From NCBI GenBank assembly GCA_021234155.1, contig JAJEKV010000001.1, positions 15,597,203 through 15,661,202 on the forward strand: 64,000 bases of DNA, read 5' to 3'. Made by a program: the position numbers and the translations under genes. The notes beneath the pieces are model-generated. The model was not told the origin of the DNA, ran no database searches, and saw only the letters and a list, made by a program, of their open reading frames with translations. Shown piece after piece: positions 32,216 to 47,800 of this stretch. Origin of the DNA: Isoetes taiwanensis (taxonomy: Eukaryota; Streptophyta; Lycopodiopsida; Isoetales; Isoetaceae). Positions within the stretch are counted from its first letter, which is position 1. The number at the start of each line of letters is the position of its first letter.

Positions 32216-32446
32216 TGGGACGTGGCCTAGTGGCAGGACCTTAAATTGCCACATCCGAGGTCATGGTTTCAAGTTTGGCCAACATCATTCTAATAATGGG
32301 GATCTGCTAAGGTTTTTCCCTCGAAAACCCTTCGGGACGGGGGTTTTTTAATCCTGTCAGTAATACGCTTGCTGCTCTTTTTTGTTTGGGTCCCATAGGC
32401 TAATTGGTCTCCGTGGACGCTAAAAAACCTATTCTATTCTATTCTT
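32216..32446 (+). mobile_element. Candidate tRNA-headed SINE with LINE-derived 3' end
   Basis: The head has an A-box-like TGGCCTAGTGGC (32,223-32,234) and, about 30 bp on, a weaker B-box-like GGTTTCAAGTT (32,265-32,275). From 32,309 the sequence is that of the LINE 3' UTR: AAGGTTTTTCCCTCGAAAAC, the hairpin, GGTCCCATAGGC, GGTCTCCGTGGACGCTAAAA and an ATTCT tail ending at 32,446. There is no coding region. Total length is about 230 bp, normal for a SINE. Sharing a 3' end with a LINE is how many SINEs recruit the LINE's reverse transcriptase. The head assignment is less certain than the tail. Confidence 0.6.
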
Positions 32447-32519
32447 CTCAGCATAGTATTTGTGAGCTATATGTCCTTGCTCTGTTTAGCCTTATGGCTA
32501 TTATTTTTGTCTTAATTGC

Positions 32520-32645
32520 TTCTACGATGGGGCCTCGCCCCATTTCTTGATTGGGCTTAATGCCCTGCTCATTGTACCGCCCCCAGGCCCAAGGGTCTTC
32601 GTGGACATTAAACTTTTATCGTATCTTATTTTATCTTATCTACTC
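32520..32645 (+). mobile_element. Second type of LINE/SINE 3' end
   Basis: Contains GGGGCCTCGCCCC (a palindromic stem), GGCCCAAGGGTCTTCGTGGA, CATTAAAC and a tail of TATCTTAT-like units to 32,645. The GGTCTTCGTGGACATTAAA block is shared with the 28,925 fragment, but the hairpin differs from the main family. Confidence 0.5.
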
Positions 32646-36323
<3,678 letters not shown>

Positions 36324-36329
36324 CCTCCC

Positions 36330-37990
36330 TCCTTGCAACAGCTGGTTTGATAATGACTGCAAGCAGAAGCTAAGAGAGTTTAAATCAGCAAAAAAGAGGG
36401 ACAGGGATAAGATTAGGAAAGAATACCGCATGCTAACCAAAAGGAAGAAAAGGGCGTATATAAATACAAAACAAGAGGAACTTGCAAATGAATTGTTAAT
36501 AGACCCCCGCAAATTTTGGGCACGCTTGAAGGCAAGGAGGCCACAGACAATAAAATTGGATGTGGATGCACTCTTATTGCAGGTCCGTAAACTCTACCAC
36601 ATTGCTGGGTTAGATGATAGAATGCAAAAGCAAGGTGTAACTGAAGAGGATGTCAAAGAAGGTATCAGCAAACTAGCCTATGGCAGGGCAGCAGATGCAA
36701 TCGGCCTAGTAGCAGAAATGATAAAATGGGCAGGCCCTACAGTGCTTACAATGGTGACCAACATGATAAATGATGCACTGGCTAATGGCTTTCCATCCGC
36801 TTGGCAACTGAATAGAGTTGTACCATTGCATAAAGCAGGTGACATACACGACCCTGGGAACTATAGAATGATAATGGTTGGAAGCCTGTTTGCTAAATTG
36901 TATGCAACAATAATAGAACGGTATATAAGCACGTGGGCAGAGAGGAACCACATCAGGGCTACAGGGCAAGCAGGTTTCAGGCCGAAAAGATGCACTGTCG
37001 ACCATTTGGTTACCATCAGGGCTATTATGGACTCCATCAAAAAAACAAAAAAACCGCTATTTGCATTGTTTGTAGACCTGGCAAAAGCATTTGATACAAT
37101 AAACAGAGGGAATATGTGGGATCACATGGAGACGATAGGGGTCCCCTCAGAAATGAGAAATGCGGTTGCAAACTTATATGAGAAGGTAGTGGTGCAACTC
37201 TCTTTCCCCTTCAACCAAGACTGCCAAGAAACTGTTGATAGTAATATAGGGGTCCGACAAGGGTGCCCCCTCTCCCCTACCCTATTTGGTATTTATATTG
37301 ATCAGTTAGAGAACTGGATGCAGGAGCATGGAGGGGTAGGCACGCCACTAGCGGGATACACAATATTGACGCTGCTATATGCGGATGACATTGTAATATT
37401 TGCCAGAAATGCAAAAGACATGCAAAAACATTTAGATGCGCTTGCAAGCTTTTGTGAGGCATGTGCTATGAAGGTGAATCTCTCCAAGACCAAGATCATG
37501 ATTTTTGGCACAAGGTCTCGAGACGGGTTTCACTTCTACTATAATGGGAAGGAGGTGGAAGTTACGAACTCATATAAATATTTAGGGCTGGTTATTGACC
37601 ACAACTACAGTTGGAACAAAGCGGTTGAGCAACGTACGGATGCGGGCATCAAAGCTCTCTATGCAATGCAATGCCAGTGTAGCAAGACAGGTATCATTGA
37701 TTGGGAATTGATAAAAAAGTTGTATGTAGCACTTGTTAAATCAGTGGTTTTGTATGGATGTGAAGCTTGGGGGCCGGGATTATCAGATGACATGTGGAAG
37801 AGAGTAGAAAAGATCCAGAAAAAATTCTTGCTGGCTGAGTTAGGGGTCAAAATGCAAACACCATACCATATGCTACTAGCATCAGGATTGGTAGCATTGG
37901 AGGTAGAAGCACTTACCCAAACACTTAAATACTTGTTGCGCGTGCAGGCCCAGATGGACACGAACTGGTTACGGGTAGTTGTTAAGAAAA
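36330..37990 (+). CDS. LINE reverse transcriptase, open frame (LINE-2)
   Basis: Part of an uninterrupted frame (36,040-38,583; the first part is just LINE-1 tail and CT repeat). Protein proper begins at NSWFDNDCKQKLREF, the linker between endonuclease and RT. RT motifs are intact: a segment ending RVVPLHKAGD, NYRMIMVGSL, GQAGFRPKRCTVDH, LFVDLAKAFDT (motif A), GVRQGCPLSPTLFGIYID (motif B), LLYADDIVIFA (motif C, YADD at 37,378-37,389), KVNLSKTKIM and NSYKYLGLVID. The usual C-terminal zinc-binding domain and 3' UTR are absent; after LRVQAQMDTNWLR the frame runs on into the ParB/methyltransferase-like gene. The endonuclease is also missing, so the element is not autonomous. Confidence 0.88.
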
Positions 37991-38010
37991 GGCCTGTAGT
38001 CCCATTGGCT

Positions 38011-40294
38011 GTTGCAGGTGAACCATCAACTCCAAAAGAATCCTTAGTGTCATCTCAGCCTGTACAGAATACAAATCCAGGCGGATCTGCCATTGTCGAT
38101 CCCTCAGGTCAAAATATGCTTATGCCTCTTCCAGTGAAAGACTCGGATACACATGAAGCACCTCTTCCAAGAAAGATAAGTACCTTCAAGATTAAGCTTC
38201 GAAACTTAAATATTGAAGAGACTGGGCAGCCTTCTACTTCGTCTACTCCCACCTTGTCCACCAACCCTATAGCTACGACTTCCATGTTGACTTGGCCATC
38301 TGCTTCACGTATGCCCGATGAATTAAAATTCAATCCAGATGAAGAAAAGAAGCTTGCTGAACAGACCGCCTCCAAGCTAGAAGAATTTAAAAGATTTTAT
38401 CCTATGGGAGTGAATTGGTTTCAGAAGATCAACATTTTTTATTGTGAGACAACCCCAGCAAATCTAACTCATAGGGTTCGATCTAATGATCATGTACATA
38501 CATTAATCAGGAGCTTCAAACGGTGCCCAACGGAGGTTCTCACGCCTGCCGATATCGTCCCATTTGACCCAGTGACAAGGTAAGTTTTATTGCATATTTC
38601 TCTCTATTAGACCGCCTTTTTATAATACCTATTAATTGATGGGACATCAATGCAGGAAGTTGATCACTTGGTCATGCCCTGAGGAGCTCTTGAACAAGGA
38701 ATTATATATTATTTCTGGTAATCACAATATTTTTGCTGCACAAATTCTTTGTTCTATGATGGGAAATGTCGAGCAACGGCTGGAATTTGCTAAAGCTTAT
38801 GCAAAGCGAAGAAGCCGGGTGCTAAATGGAAATCTCTCCAATAAAGAGTATATTCAGTTATCGATATAGGGCAATGACATTATAGTGGATACATTATATA
38901 AGGAGCCACTAGTAAAAAAGCTCCAGCAATTAAGGAATCAGCACAAGGCTTATGGATGCCCTCCACAAGGCCCAACAGGCACTGCAGTATCATCCGCTTG
39001 GAAGGTAGGTTCTTATTTTCAGTTATAAAAGATCGCCGTCGCGATCCTGACCAGCTTTTGTTTACAGGATTTTGTCGATGTAGCTACAACGACCTTGAAG
39101 GTTAAAGAACTCAAGGATGAAAAGCAATTCCTTTTCATGCAAGAAGATTCATGGTCCAAGCTAGTTGCTGTTGTTAACAAGTGGGCAGCGCGGAAGCTGG
39201 CTGATGATCATGGAGAACTGCCAGATAAGCCTTCTAAAGAGTTCTTCAACAAGACTTTCCTAAGATACCTTCGAGGATTGAATAATGCCAAGGTCAGCCA
39301 ACTGATGGATGAAATTCTCGAAGACAAAGTATTTTTGAAAGTTCAGTCTGGTTATACAGGACGCTTTGATTGCCGACAGAGGGCGCTGGACATCAGAATG
39401 CTGTCATTGATGCATCATGAAGTGTTGTCCTACGTCAACTGTATATCAGAAAAGCAATACAAGAGTTTTGAGGAGTTAGGTATATGTTTTCCAGATCTTT
39501 CTGAACAACGATTGCTGGATATAGCTGACACATATTTTGATTATATTAAAGCCAATTATAATAAAGATTCAGTGCAAGGAAATCTCCCCAGTGCTTTTTT
39601 GGAAGCCATTATCGTCATCATAAAGCCAGAAGAGGCAAGGGAACATAAAGAGAAGAGGAACCTCGTGCACCATGTCACCAAATCAGGTATTCCTGTTTCT
39701 GCACCGGTGTCTGAGAATGCCACGATGATTTTTATTGATATGCGTAGTTTCATGACGCTATGGGAAGTTAAAAAACATACAGACTTATTTAGCAGGATTG
39801 CAGGTATGACCAAAGCCAAAGTTTATCATATCGTCATGTTTCTCAGATCTGCCCATTTGCCAAACTGCATGTACAGTCAAAGTCAGATTCAAGGTAGTTC
39901 TCATGTCTCCCTTGGGGCTTATGAAGAACAAGGCTGGGAGAGCAAAAAAAATATAGAGGAGTTCCAATATTACGTGACCCATGTCACAATAAACAGAAGT
40001 GAGGCTCGTGTGTTGCCTGTGAAGCCGAAACTTGAGCTACGGCTGACTCAGATGACCAATGCACCGAAAAGCATGCCCCTTTGGAAATACCCATTAACTG
40101 ATGACGAAGAGGTGGACATAAAAACAAAGAAAAAATATTTGGAGTATTTTACAGGTAAACCCAAGTTCTCTTGGGCAGCAATGGATGGCGACTTCGTCCA
40201 TAAGAGCCAGGCAAAGACATCATATATTTACAACATGGTGAAGGAGCTGGTTCCATTGGACGGTTGTGTTCTTGATTTTTTCTCGGCCGGCACA
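38011..40294 (+). pseudogene. ParB-like plus DNA methyltransferase-like gene, intron-containing, broken
   Basis: Three exons: about 38,011-38,579, 38,656-39,004 and 39,068 to about 40,294, with GT-AG introns of 76 and 63 bp that keep the frame. Exon 1 has a low-complexity lead (PSTSSTPTLSTNP) and enters a ParB-like fold: VNWFQKINIFYC, NDHVHTLIRSFKRCPTEVL, then across the first intron ELYIISGNHNIFAAQ, matching the G-E/N-H-R/N-xxAA signature of ParB/sulfiredoxin-type domains. Exon 3 ends with FVHKSQAKTSY...VPLDGCVLDFFSAGT, which parallels HPTQKP...VLDFFAGSGTT at the C terminus of N4/N6 methyltransferases. The catalytic D/N-PP-Y/F motif is not found. An in-frame TAG (38,867-38,869) and loss of the 3' end at gypsy E make it a pseudogene. 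Function is inferred from motifs only. Confidence 0.55.
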
Positions 40295-40364
40295 ACTTCA
40301 CTAGGGTGTGTGTTGGCCATAGAATTTGTGGTTCAACATCTTGTAACCATTTCATACCTAGAAT
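40295..40364 (-). mobile_element. Gypsy E, protease end left of the copia A insertion
   Basis: Minus strand from the A boundary reads ILGMKWLQDVEPQILW, the LGMxWL block that follows YDVI in gypsy protease. YDVI itself lies on the other side of A, just right of 62,758. The left limit is uncertain; beyond about 40,295 the sequence fits the methyltransferase-like gene on the plus strand. The rest of E's pol is therefore missing. AGAAT at 40,360-40,364 is the left target duplication of A. Confidence 0.55.
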
Positions 40365-40920
40365 TGTTAGAATCAAGCCAAGTTAATCAATAATCCAAAC
40401 TTTGTTCTTGTTTAGCAATCAACACTTGAAGCAAATCACAATGCTAATTTAAATACACCTTCACAAGTTTAAATATGATAGATGAATTTAAATTCCAATG
40501 GTCGAACCAAATGTATTGTTGTCACTGTTCATTTGGGCTATACAACGTTTCATGTCAATCTCGAACCACATAAATCCGATCTAATGGATGTATTAGATCG
40601 CCTGGGGCTCTGCCGACTGCTCCAAATTCTCTGTATATCTAATCTGCTTCTCTTCGATCCATTTAATCTCTGTTTACGTCGGTTTTGGAGCAGGATCCGG
40701 GCCACCTGGTTCTCATTCTATTTTAAACATTCGGTTGGCTCCAAAATAGGAGGCCAACCATTAACCATTGACTCAATGGTTATCTTCATTTATATTTTAC
40801 ATTAATACACAACCCTTAGGTATCTTTGACACCTTTAGGGTAGGATAATAGTTTACAGGGTAATGCCAGGTAAAGTTCTTCCAGAGCATAGTTAGCATAA
40901 TGATATGGTGAATCCCAACA
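40365..40920 (-). repeat. 3' LTR of copia A
   Basis: 556 bp, paired with 62,198-62,753. It is the 3' LTR because the element is on the minus strand; the polypurine tract adjoins its inner end. Confidence 0.95.
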
Positions 40921-40930
40921 TTCCTCCTTC
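40921..40930 (-). promoter_or_regulatory. Polypurine tract of copia A
   Basis: The minus strand reads GAAGGAGGAA directly before the 3' LTR, nearly the same as GAAGGAGGAG in copia B. Confidence 0.8.
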
Positions 40931-41207
40931 ACCATATCGTTATGCATTCTTACAACAAATTTTCTGATATGCTTAAAACCTGCTTAAAACCTGTAAGCTG
41001 CAACAAATTCTTACAGACATAATTTCCTGCACCTTCAACTGCACGTTTTAATTCTTTAAGCTTGGAACTTGTAAGACCATCAACTGCAAGTTATATTCCT
41101 TTAAGTTTGAAACCTGTAAGCTGCAACATGTTCTCACAGATATAACTTACTGCACCAAAGTCTGCAACGGTTACTTCTTCTTTTAACATAACTTTAACCT
41201 TACTTAA

Positions 41208-44200
41208 TCAAGTGACTTTCAACCTGTTTCTGTGTAGCTCAAACTTACCAACTGATAAAGCCTTTGTAAATATGTCTGCAACTTGATCTTCTGTCTTCAC
41301 ATAACCCATTTGAATATAATTTTTCCCAGCCAAATCTCTGATAAAATGAATATTAAGCTCAATGTGTTTTGTCCTCTCGTGATCAACAGGGTTTTTAACT
41401 ATTGCAATACAACTTTGATTATCCGTCCATATCTTTGTAGCCCCTTTTTGTGGACAATCTAATTCCTCTAGAAGTCTTCTAAGCCAAGATATTTCTTTAG
41501 CAACCAATGATGATGCAGCATATTCTGCTTCAGCAGTTGACATAGCTATAGCACTTTGCTTTTTACTTTTCCAGTTTACTGCTCCACCACATAAGTAAAT
41601 TACAAAGCCTGATGTAGACTTCCTAGAGCTAAGATCTCCTCCCCAATCAGCATCACTAAATGCTGAAAGTTCCAGATTATCTGAGTCAAATGTAATGCCA
41701 AAGTCTTGAGTTTTCTTTAAATATCTGAGTACCCTTTTTCCTGCATGCCAATGATCTTTACTTGGATTATGTGACCTTCTGCTAAGAATATTCACAACAT
41801 AACATATATCAGGTCTAGTATTATTTGACAAGTAAAGCAGACATCCAACCAACGCTCTATAAGGTACTTTTTCCATATCCATTATTTCTTCCTGTGATAA
41901 TTCTTTTTCCTCAGTTAATCTGTGACCTGGAGTTATTGGTGTTGACACTGGCTTTGCATCCTCCAAGTTGAATCTTCTAAGCATATTCTGAACATGTTTG
42001 CTTTGTTTTAGCTTCAAAATCTTCCTCTTCCTATCTCGATACACTTCTATGCCCAAAAATTGTTTCAATTCCCCTAGATCTGTCATTTGAAATCTGCCTT
42101 TGAGAATTTCCTTGCATTGATCTAAGCAATGGACATCATTTGCAATCATTATGCAATCATCAACATACAAGGCAATCATGCAATATTTGTTCCCATCTCT
42201 AAATCTATAGATATTTCCATCATTTTTCAACTTCTCAAAGTCATGTTCTCTTAGAAATTGGTCAATACAAAAATACCATTCCCTTGGGGCCTGTTTTAGC
42301 CCATAAACCGCTTTGTTTAGCTTCCACACCATGCCATTTTTCTGAGCAAATCCAGGGGCTTGCTTCATATAGACCTCTCCATCAATTTTAGCATTTAAAA
42401 ATGCTGTTTTCACATCCATGTGATGAAGTTCCAGATTTCTAGCATTTGCTAAACCAAGAAGCAATCTAATGCTAGTAAGTTTCACAATTGGGGAATATGT
42501 TTCATCATAATCCCTGCCTCTCTTTTGAGTATATCCCTGGGCTACCAACCTTGCTTTGAATTTTTTTGTTCCATCTGCACAATCTTTGATCCTGAATATC
42601 CATTTGCTTCCTATAATATTCTTATCTTTAGGCTCAGTCACAAGATCATAGGTGTTTGTGCATTTGAAAGATTCTAGCTCCTCCTCCATAGCTTTCAACC
42701 ATTTCTCTTTATCATTTGAGTTCAAGACCTCTTCTATTGTAGATGGCACATTTTCATCGTCTATGATAGCTAGAATTTGATCTATGTCCTGCTGATCCAG
42801 CTCCTGCCCCTGTCTTTCTAATCTTAAGCTTCTTCCTCTTTCAGTTCTGCCATAACAGTCATTGTTGATGTTTGCTTCTTCAAGTAACCTTTCTACTTGT
42901 GTCTTCCTTTTCTTTTGAGTTAAATTCTGTTCTGGTACAGCAGGTTCATCATTATGAATTCTTGGGTCTGGTTCCTCATCATAACTTGTATTTTCAGTTT
43001 CTGAATTTTTTGAATCCTTGTCTGAATCATAATGTGAGCATGTATCAGCAATAGAGCTTTGTGTCTTATCCACTTCTTGCTCCAACTTCTGAGTGTTCTT
43101 GCTGTCATGAGGTCTGGAATTTCTGTCCTTGTACAAGGTGTTCTCATCAAAGTATACATCCCTGCTTATAACAATTTCTTTATTCTTAGGTACAAAAATC
43201 CTATATCCTTTAGCCTCTTCATCATACCCAACTAGATAGCCAATCTCTCCTTTGCTATCTAATTTTTTCCTTAGCTCTATTGGTATATGAAAATATACCA
43301 AGCAACCATAACTTTTATACATGTCATAATTTATATCATCGTTTGAATTTGACCATAGTAGGTTAGGGACATTACCTCTTAGGCTTGATGTAGGCAATTT
43401 GTTTTGAATTTGAACTGCTGTCTTCAAAGCCTCTTCCCACAGATAGTTAGGCAATCCAGAATTTTTAATCATAGATCTCACAGCATCCATCAAAGTTCTA
43501 TTCTTCCTTTCTGCAACTCCATTTTGTTGGGGACTGTACCTGCAAGTAAGCTGCCTTTTTATGCCATTAGAAATGCAAAAATGTTTAAATTTGTTTGACA
43601 AGTACTCCCCTCCCCTGTCAGATCGAATGCATTTTAACTTTGCTCCTGTTTCCCTTTCAGTTTCATAAACAAACTGTTTGAAGGCATTCAATGCTTGAGA
43701 TTTTCGTGCCAAGCAATAACACTTACACTTTCTGCTGTAATCATCAATAAAGGATATAAAATACCTCTTTTTGGTTCTTCCTTTCACATTAAGGGGACCA
43801 CAAAGGTCAGTATGGACTAACTCAAGAACACCATTAGCCCTGTGTTTAGATTTAGAAAAAGGTAATCTATTTAACTTGCCAAGCATGCACCCTTCACATA
43901 AGAACCTTTCAGCTTTAAGATCTTTGCATTTGATCCAACCCCTTTTAGCTATGTATTTCAAATTATTGCAATGTGTATGAGCCAATCTATTGTGCCAAAG
44001 TGCAAATTCTGATTCTGTTACAGAATTTATGCTATCAACAACCACATCATTCAACTGAAACAAATTACCAATCCTCTTGGCAAGAAACTTAATTTCATTT
44101 CCAACTGAAATCTTACAAACATCAGAGTCAAAAGTGACTCTATAACCTAGATCAACAAGCTGACTCACTGAGATAAGATTTTTGACAAGAGTTGGTACAC

Positions 44201-44320
44201 AAAGTACATTCTCAATGTCAATTACATTTCCATTTAGATCATACAACTGCAGCAACCCCTTCCTTTCAATCATTTGCAATGCTCCATTTCCTACTTGAAC
44301 ACTTCTTGAGTGAGTTGATT
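41208..44320 (-). CDS. Copia A pol: integrase, reverse transcriptase, RNase H (open frame)
   Basis: 1,023 residues from the first Met (44,279), in frame with protease residues up to the B insertion at 44,320. GAG-pre-integrase/HHCC region: H96-x4-H101 and C128-x2-C131. Integrase core: D158 (HTDLCGPL), D221 (SDRGGEY), E257 (GVAERKN), giving the D-x35-E spacing. RT domain about 545-790: KWIFRIK, FKARLVAQGYTQ, MDVKTAFLNA, YGLKQAPREWY and the catalytic YVDD at 705-708. RNase H near the C terminus: FSDADWGGD, KSTSGFVIYL, TAEAEYAA. The end, ADIFTKAL, is the usual copia C terminus. No stops or frameshifts, in contrast to copia B. Protease and gag are separated from it by the B and C insertions. Confidence 0.95.
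44316..44320. repeat. Left target duplication of copia B
   Basis: TGATT at 44,316-44,320 against CGATT at 49,574-49,578, one mismatch. With one copy removed the copia A frame continues through the site, confirming the junctions. Confidence 0.75.
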
Positions 44321-44831
44321 TGTTAGAAAAATGAGGTCATTGCATAAGAGTGTGTCATATGATACTCGAGCACATAAGGGGATTAGTGACCACATTTTGG
44401 CTCCCCTAGGCTAATGAGGATTCATACAAGCATTCATGAGAAGCAGTGGCAGTGAATGCAAGAAAGAAAAGCTCTGAAATTGAAAAGTGGCGGGCAGGTA
44501 CTACCCTGAGGTTGCTACGCCCGCCAGAAATCGCTTGGTACCCCCTGCCCGCCACTTAGGGTTTTGGGTTGACTGGTCAACGGTCAAAGTCAACGACAGC
44601 TGGAACTTGGGCATCCTATTATCTAGGCAAGTTGGAAAAACTTTCTATATGAAGGGCATGCACGATTTGACAAGTGGATATGTCCAGATTGGCAAGAAAA
44701 TATTCATATATATAGGGATGATGGGGATAGATGGGGGTATCTGTTGCAGATGAAGTGATAGGTGCGGGTTGGAAGAGGCAGCAGCTTATCTTTGTATACT
44801 TAAGTTCATATCCTAAGCTTTGATTCTAACA
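44321..44831 (+). repeat. 5' LTR of copia B
   Basis: 511 bp, TG...CA ends. It pairs with 49,066-49,573. The open frame at 44,487-44,753 lies wholly in the LTR and is not a gene. Confidence 0.95.
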
Positions 44832-44833
44832 TT

Positions 44834-44846
44834 TGGTATCGTGAGC
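44834..44846 (+). promoter_or_regulatory. Primer binding site of copia B (initiator tRNA-Met type)
   Basis: TGGTATCGTGAGC, two bases after the LTR, where copia A has TGGTATCAGAGC, the complement of the initiator tRNA-Met 3' end. The change from AGA to GTG lies at a CAG site. Confidence 0.7.
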
Positions 44847-44862
44847 ACAAAGTTGGGAGATA

Positions 44863-47800
44863 TGTCTAGCCGCTTTTGGAGCCGGATTGTTGGCAACAGC
44901 TTGAAGTTTACAAAGGAGGGCCCGGTTTCCGTGATCCGAAGGATGCCGTGAAACATGTGTTGGAAGTAGAAGACTTGTGGGATCTTGTGGATCCTATCAG
45001 CAGGTGTTGCAAACCACGCTTGCAAGTTCCAAAGTGTTGTTAATGCCTCTCCGCAAAAGGGAAAGGAAGGAGATGTCGCCAAGAGTGAAGAAGTTACCTC
45101 CGGAGAAAGCAAAGGGGAGCTAGGGGTCGATCTAGTTTGGCCAAAGTGAAAGAGGCACAAGGGATCATTGCTTCAAAGGTTAGTCCTACAATTAGGCTAA
45201 AATTGAGAAACAAGAGTCCTAGGGAGATGTGGATGTTTATGCTAAAACATTATGAAGAGAAAACCTCATCACAAATAGATTTATTGGATAAAGAGCTCGA
45301 AATCTTAAGTTACATGATGAGGATGATGTTTCGTGACTTTTTAACAAGTTTGATAATATAGTGGCTGATCTTAGTGGGGCTGGAGTAGATCTCACCGAGA
45401 GATATCAGTTTTAGCAATTGCTAGAGCAATTGTAGATAATGATCACCGAGTTTATTCATAAGAAACATTGCTAAGAACAGGGAAGAGGTCAAACAATTAT
45501 TAGAACAGAGGTGGAGCAAAAAAGGGTTGTAAAAGGAGTTGAAGAGGAAACCGAAATTTTGTATGCTTTGGTAAAAGACAAGATAAAATCATATGTTATT
45601 TCATCATGAACCCGGGTCATGTCAAAAGTAATTGTCCTAAGCTCAAGAAAAAAGAGTTTTACCGCTACACATGTGGTGGTCAAGGCCACTTGGCATCTAA
45701 GTGTCCTACTCCAAAGGAACTTGAAGAGGTAGAGGCAGCTCTAGCAGAGGTAGAGGTGCATCAAGAGGTTGAGGGGAAGGCAGAAATCTGCCGGTGCTTT
45801 TATTGCACAAGAACATGAAGAAGGTGAAAAGATTGTTGATGAAGATGAGGTAAACTTGTTGAATTCGATTGTTGAAAATAAGAACAATACTAACAAGTTA
45901 TCTCATGCTCTTGTAGTTGATAGTGGAGCTGAAAGATCAAGAGTCCACTCTGCTCATTTGCTTAAAAATTTGGAAACAAGGAGAAGCCAAAAGTGTGCAA
46001 GTAGGAAATGGAGCCTTGCAAAAGATTGAAGGAAGGGGATTATTGCACCAATGGGATTTGGTAAGGAAATATAGTGAACATTAAAAATGTTTTGTGTGTA
46101 CCGAATTATCAAAAATCTTATATCCGTAGCCGCTTAGTTGATTTGGGTTACGTGAGTAGTGTTTGATGATGTTGGTTGTAACATATGGTTGAATAATGAA
46201 ATTAAGTTTCATGCTAAGCGAAGTTGGTAAACTATTTCAGCTTTGAGCATGATTTACCTTGTCAAATGTTGATGTTTGCCGTAATTTGAGATGTGGCACA
46301 ATAGATTAGCACACACTCATGCAAACAATCTCAAGTTATTAGCAAAGAAAGGATTTATCAAATATGAAAATGAGGAAAAAGGGCATATATGTGAAGGATG
46401 CATGCTAGGCAAAATTAATAGATTGCCTTTCCTCAAAGCAAAGAAAAGAAGTAAGGAAATATTGAATTGGTTCATACCGACTTGTGTGGACCTTTGAATG
46501 TCGAGGTAGGACAAGCAAAAGGTATTTTATCACATTCATTGATGATTATACCGTAAAATGTAAATGTTACTTGCTAGCCAACAAATCTCAAGCTTTGATA
46601 GCCTTCAAACAAATTTGTTGCCGAATCGAAAGGCAAAACAGTAAGAAATTAAAGTGCATAAGATCCGATAGAGGGGAGAGTATCTTTCAAATAAGTTTAA
46701 GAGTTTTTGTATTGCAAATGGCATCGGAGACAATTAACATGTAGATACAAATCCCAACAAAATGGAATAGCGTAAAAAGAAGAAATAGAACGCTTATGAA
46801 TGCAAAGTCAATGATTAAGAACAAAGGATTACCAAATTATTTATGGGAAGAAGCTTTATTGACAGCCAATACCATACAAAATAAGTCGCCTTCATCAAGC
46901 TTGCAAGGGAATATTCCCTGATTTAATGTGGTATGGAGAAGGTTCGTAAATTGATTATGAAAAATTTAAAGTTTATGGTCGCCGGCTTATGTTCATAAAC
47001 CGTATGAACTCAGAAAAAGCTTGATGCCAAAGTCGAGATTGGTTTTCTTGTAGGCTATGATAGCCACTGAAGGCTATAGAATTTTATTCCGTAAAATAAA
47101 AATATTGTGATTAGTAGGGATGTGATATTCTCGTGGAAGATGTTTTGTACAAACATAGACATCAAGTTCAAAAGGAATTGCCTACTCCTCAAACTTCACA
47201 GATGACAAATAATCAAATTGATTATGAAGAGGAGGAGGAGGATAAAATAGATGGATTAGTCCGCAGATCAAATACCTCAAACTCGTAGATCCGAAGCTGA
47301 AACAGAAGTTCTTGAAGCGATAAAGCACCGAGAAAGAAGACTCGAAAGAGGAGAACGTAAGCACAAAGACTCGCAAGATGAAATTAAATTTGACAAAGAA
47401 GTCTATGGAAGAAATCCTTTAGGTGGGAGCAGAAGATTGGAACCACCGCAAACCAAATCAAGCAGAGGATGAAATTGAACAGATTATGGCAATAATTGAA
47501 GATATTGAAATACCCGCAACGTAGCTTGAGCGTGCCTTTAGAAAGTGTTAATGCGTAAGAATGGAAAAAGGCTATGCATGATGAGTTAAGCTCTTTGCGA
47601 TACTCATACTTATGATGTTGTTGAGCAACCTCGCCGGACAAAACATAGTTGGCGAAAATGGATTTTTAAAATCAAAACCAATGCAGATGGTTCACAAAAA
47701 TATAAAGCACGCTTAGTGGCTCAGGGGTTTACTCAAAAAAAAGGGACAAGATTATGATGAAACTTATTCACCCATAGTAAAGCTCACTAGCCTAAGGGTA

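Noticed and set aside
44487-44753. 88-residue frame in the copia B LTR
   Set aside because: It lies wholly within the LTR and is not maintained in the 3' LTR copy.
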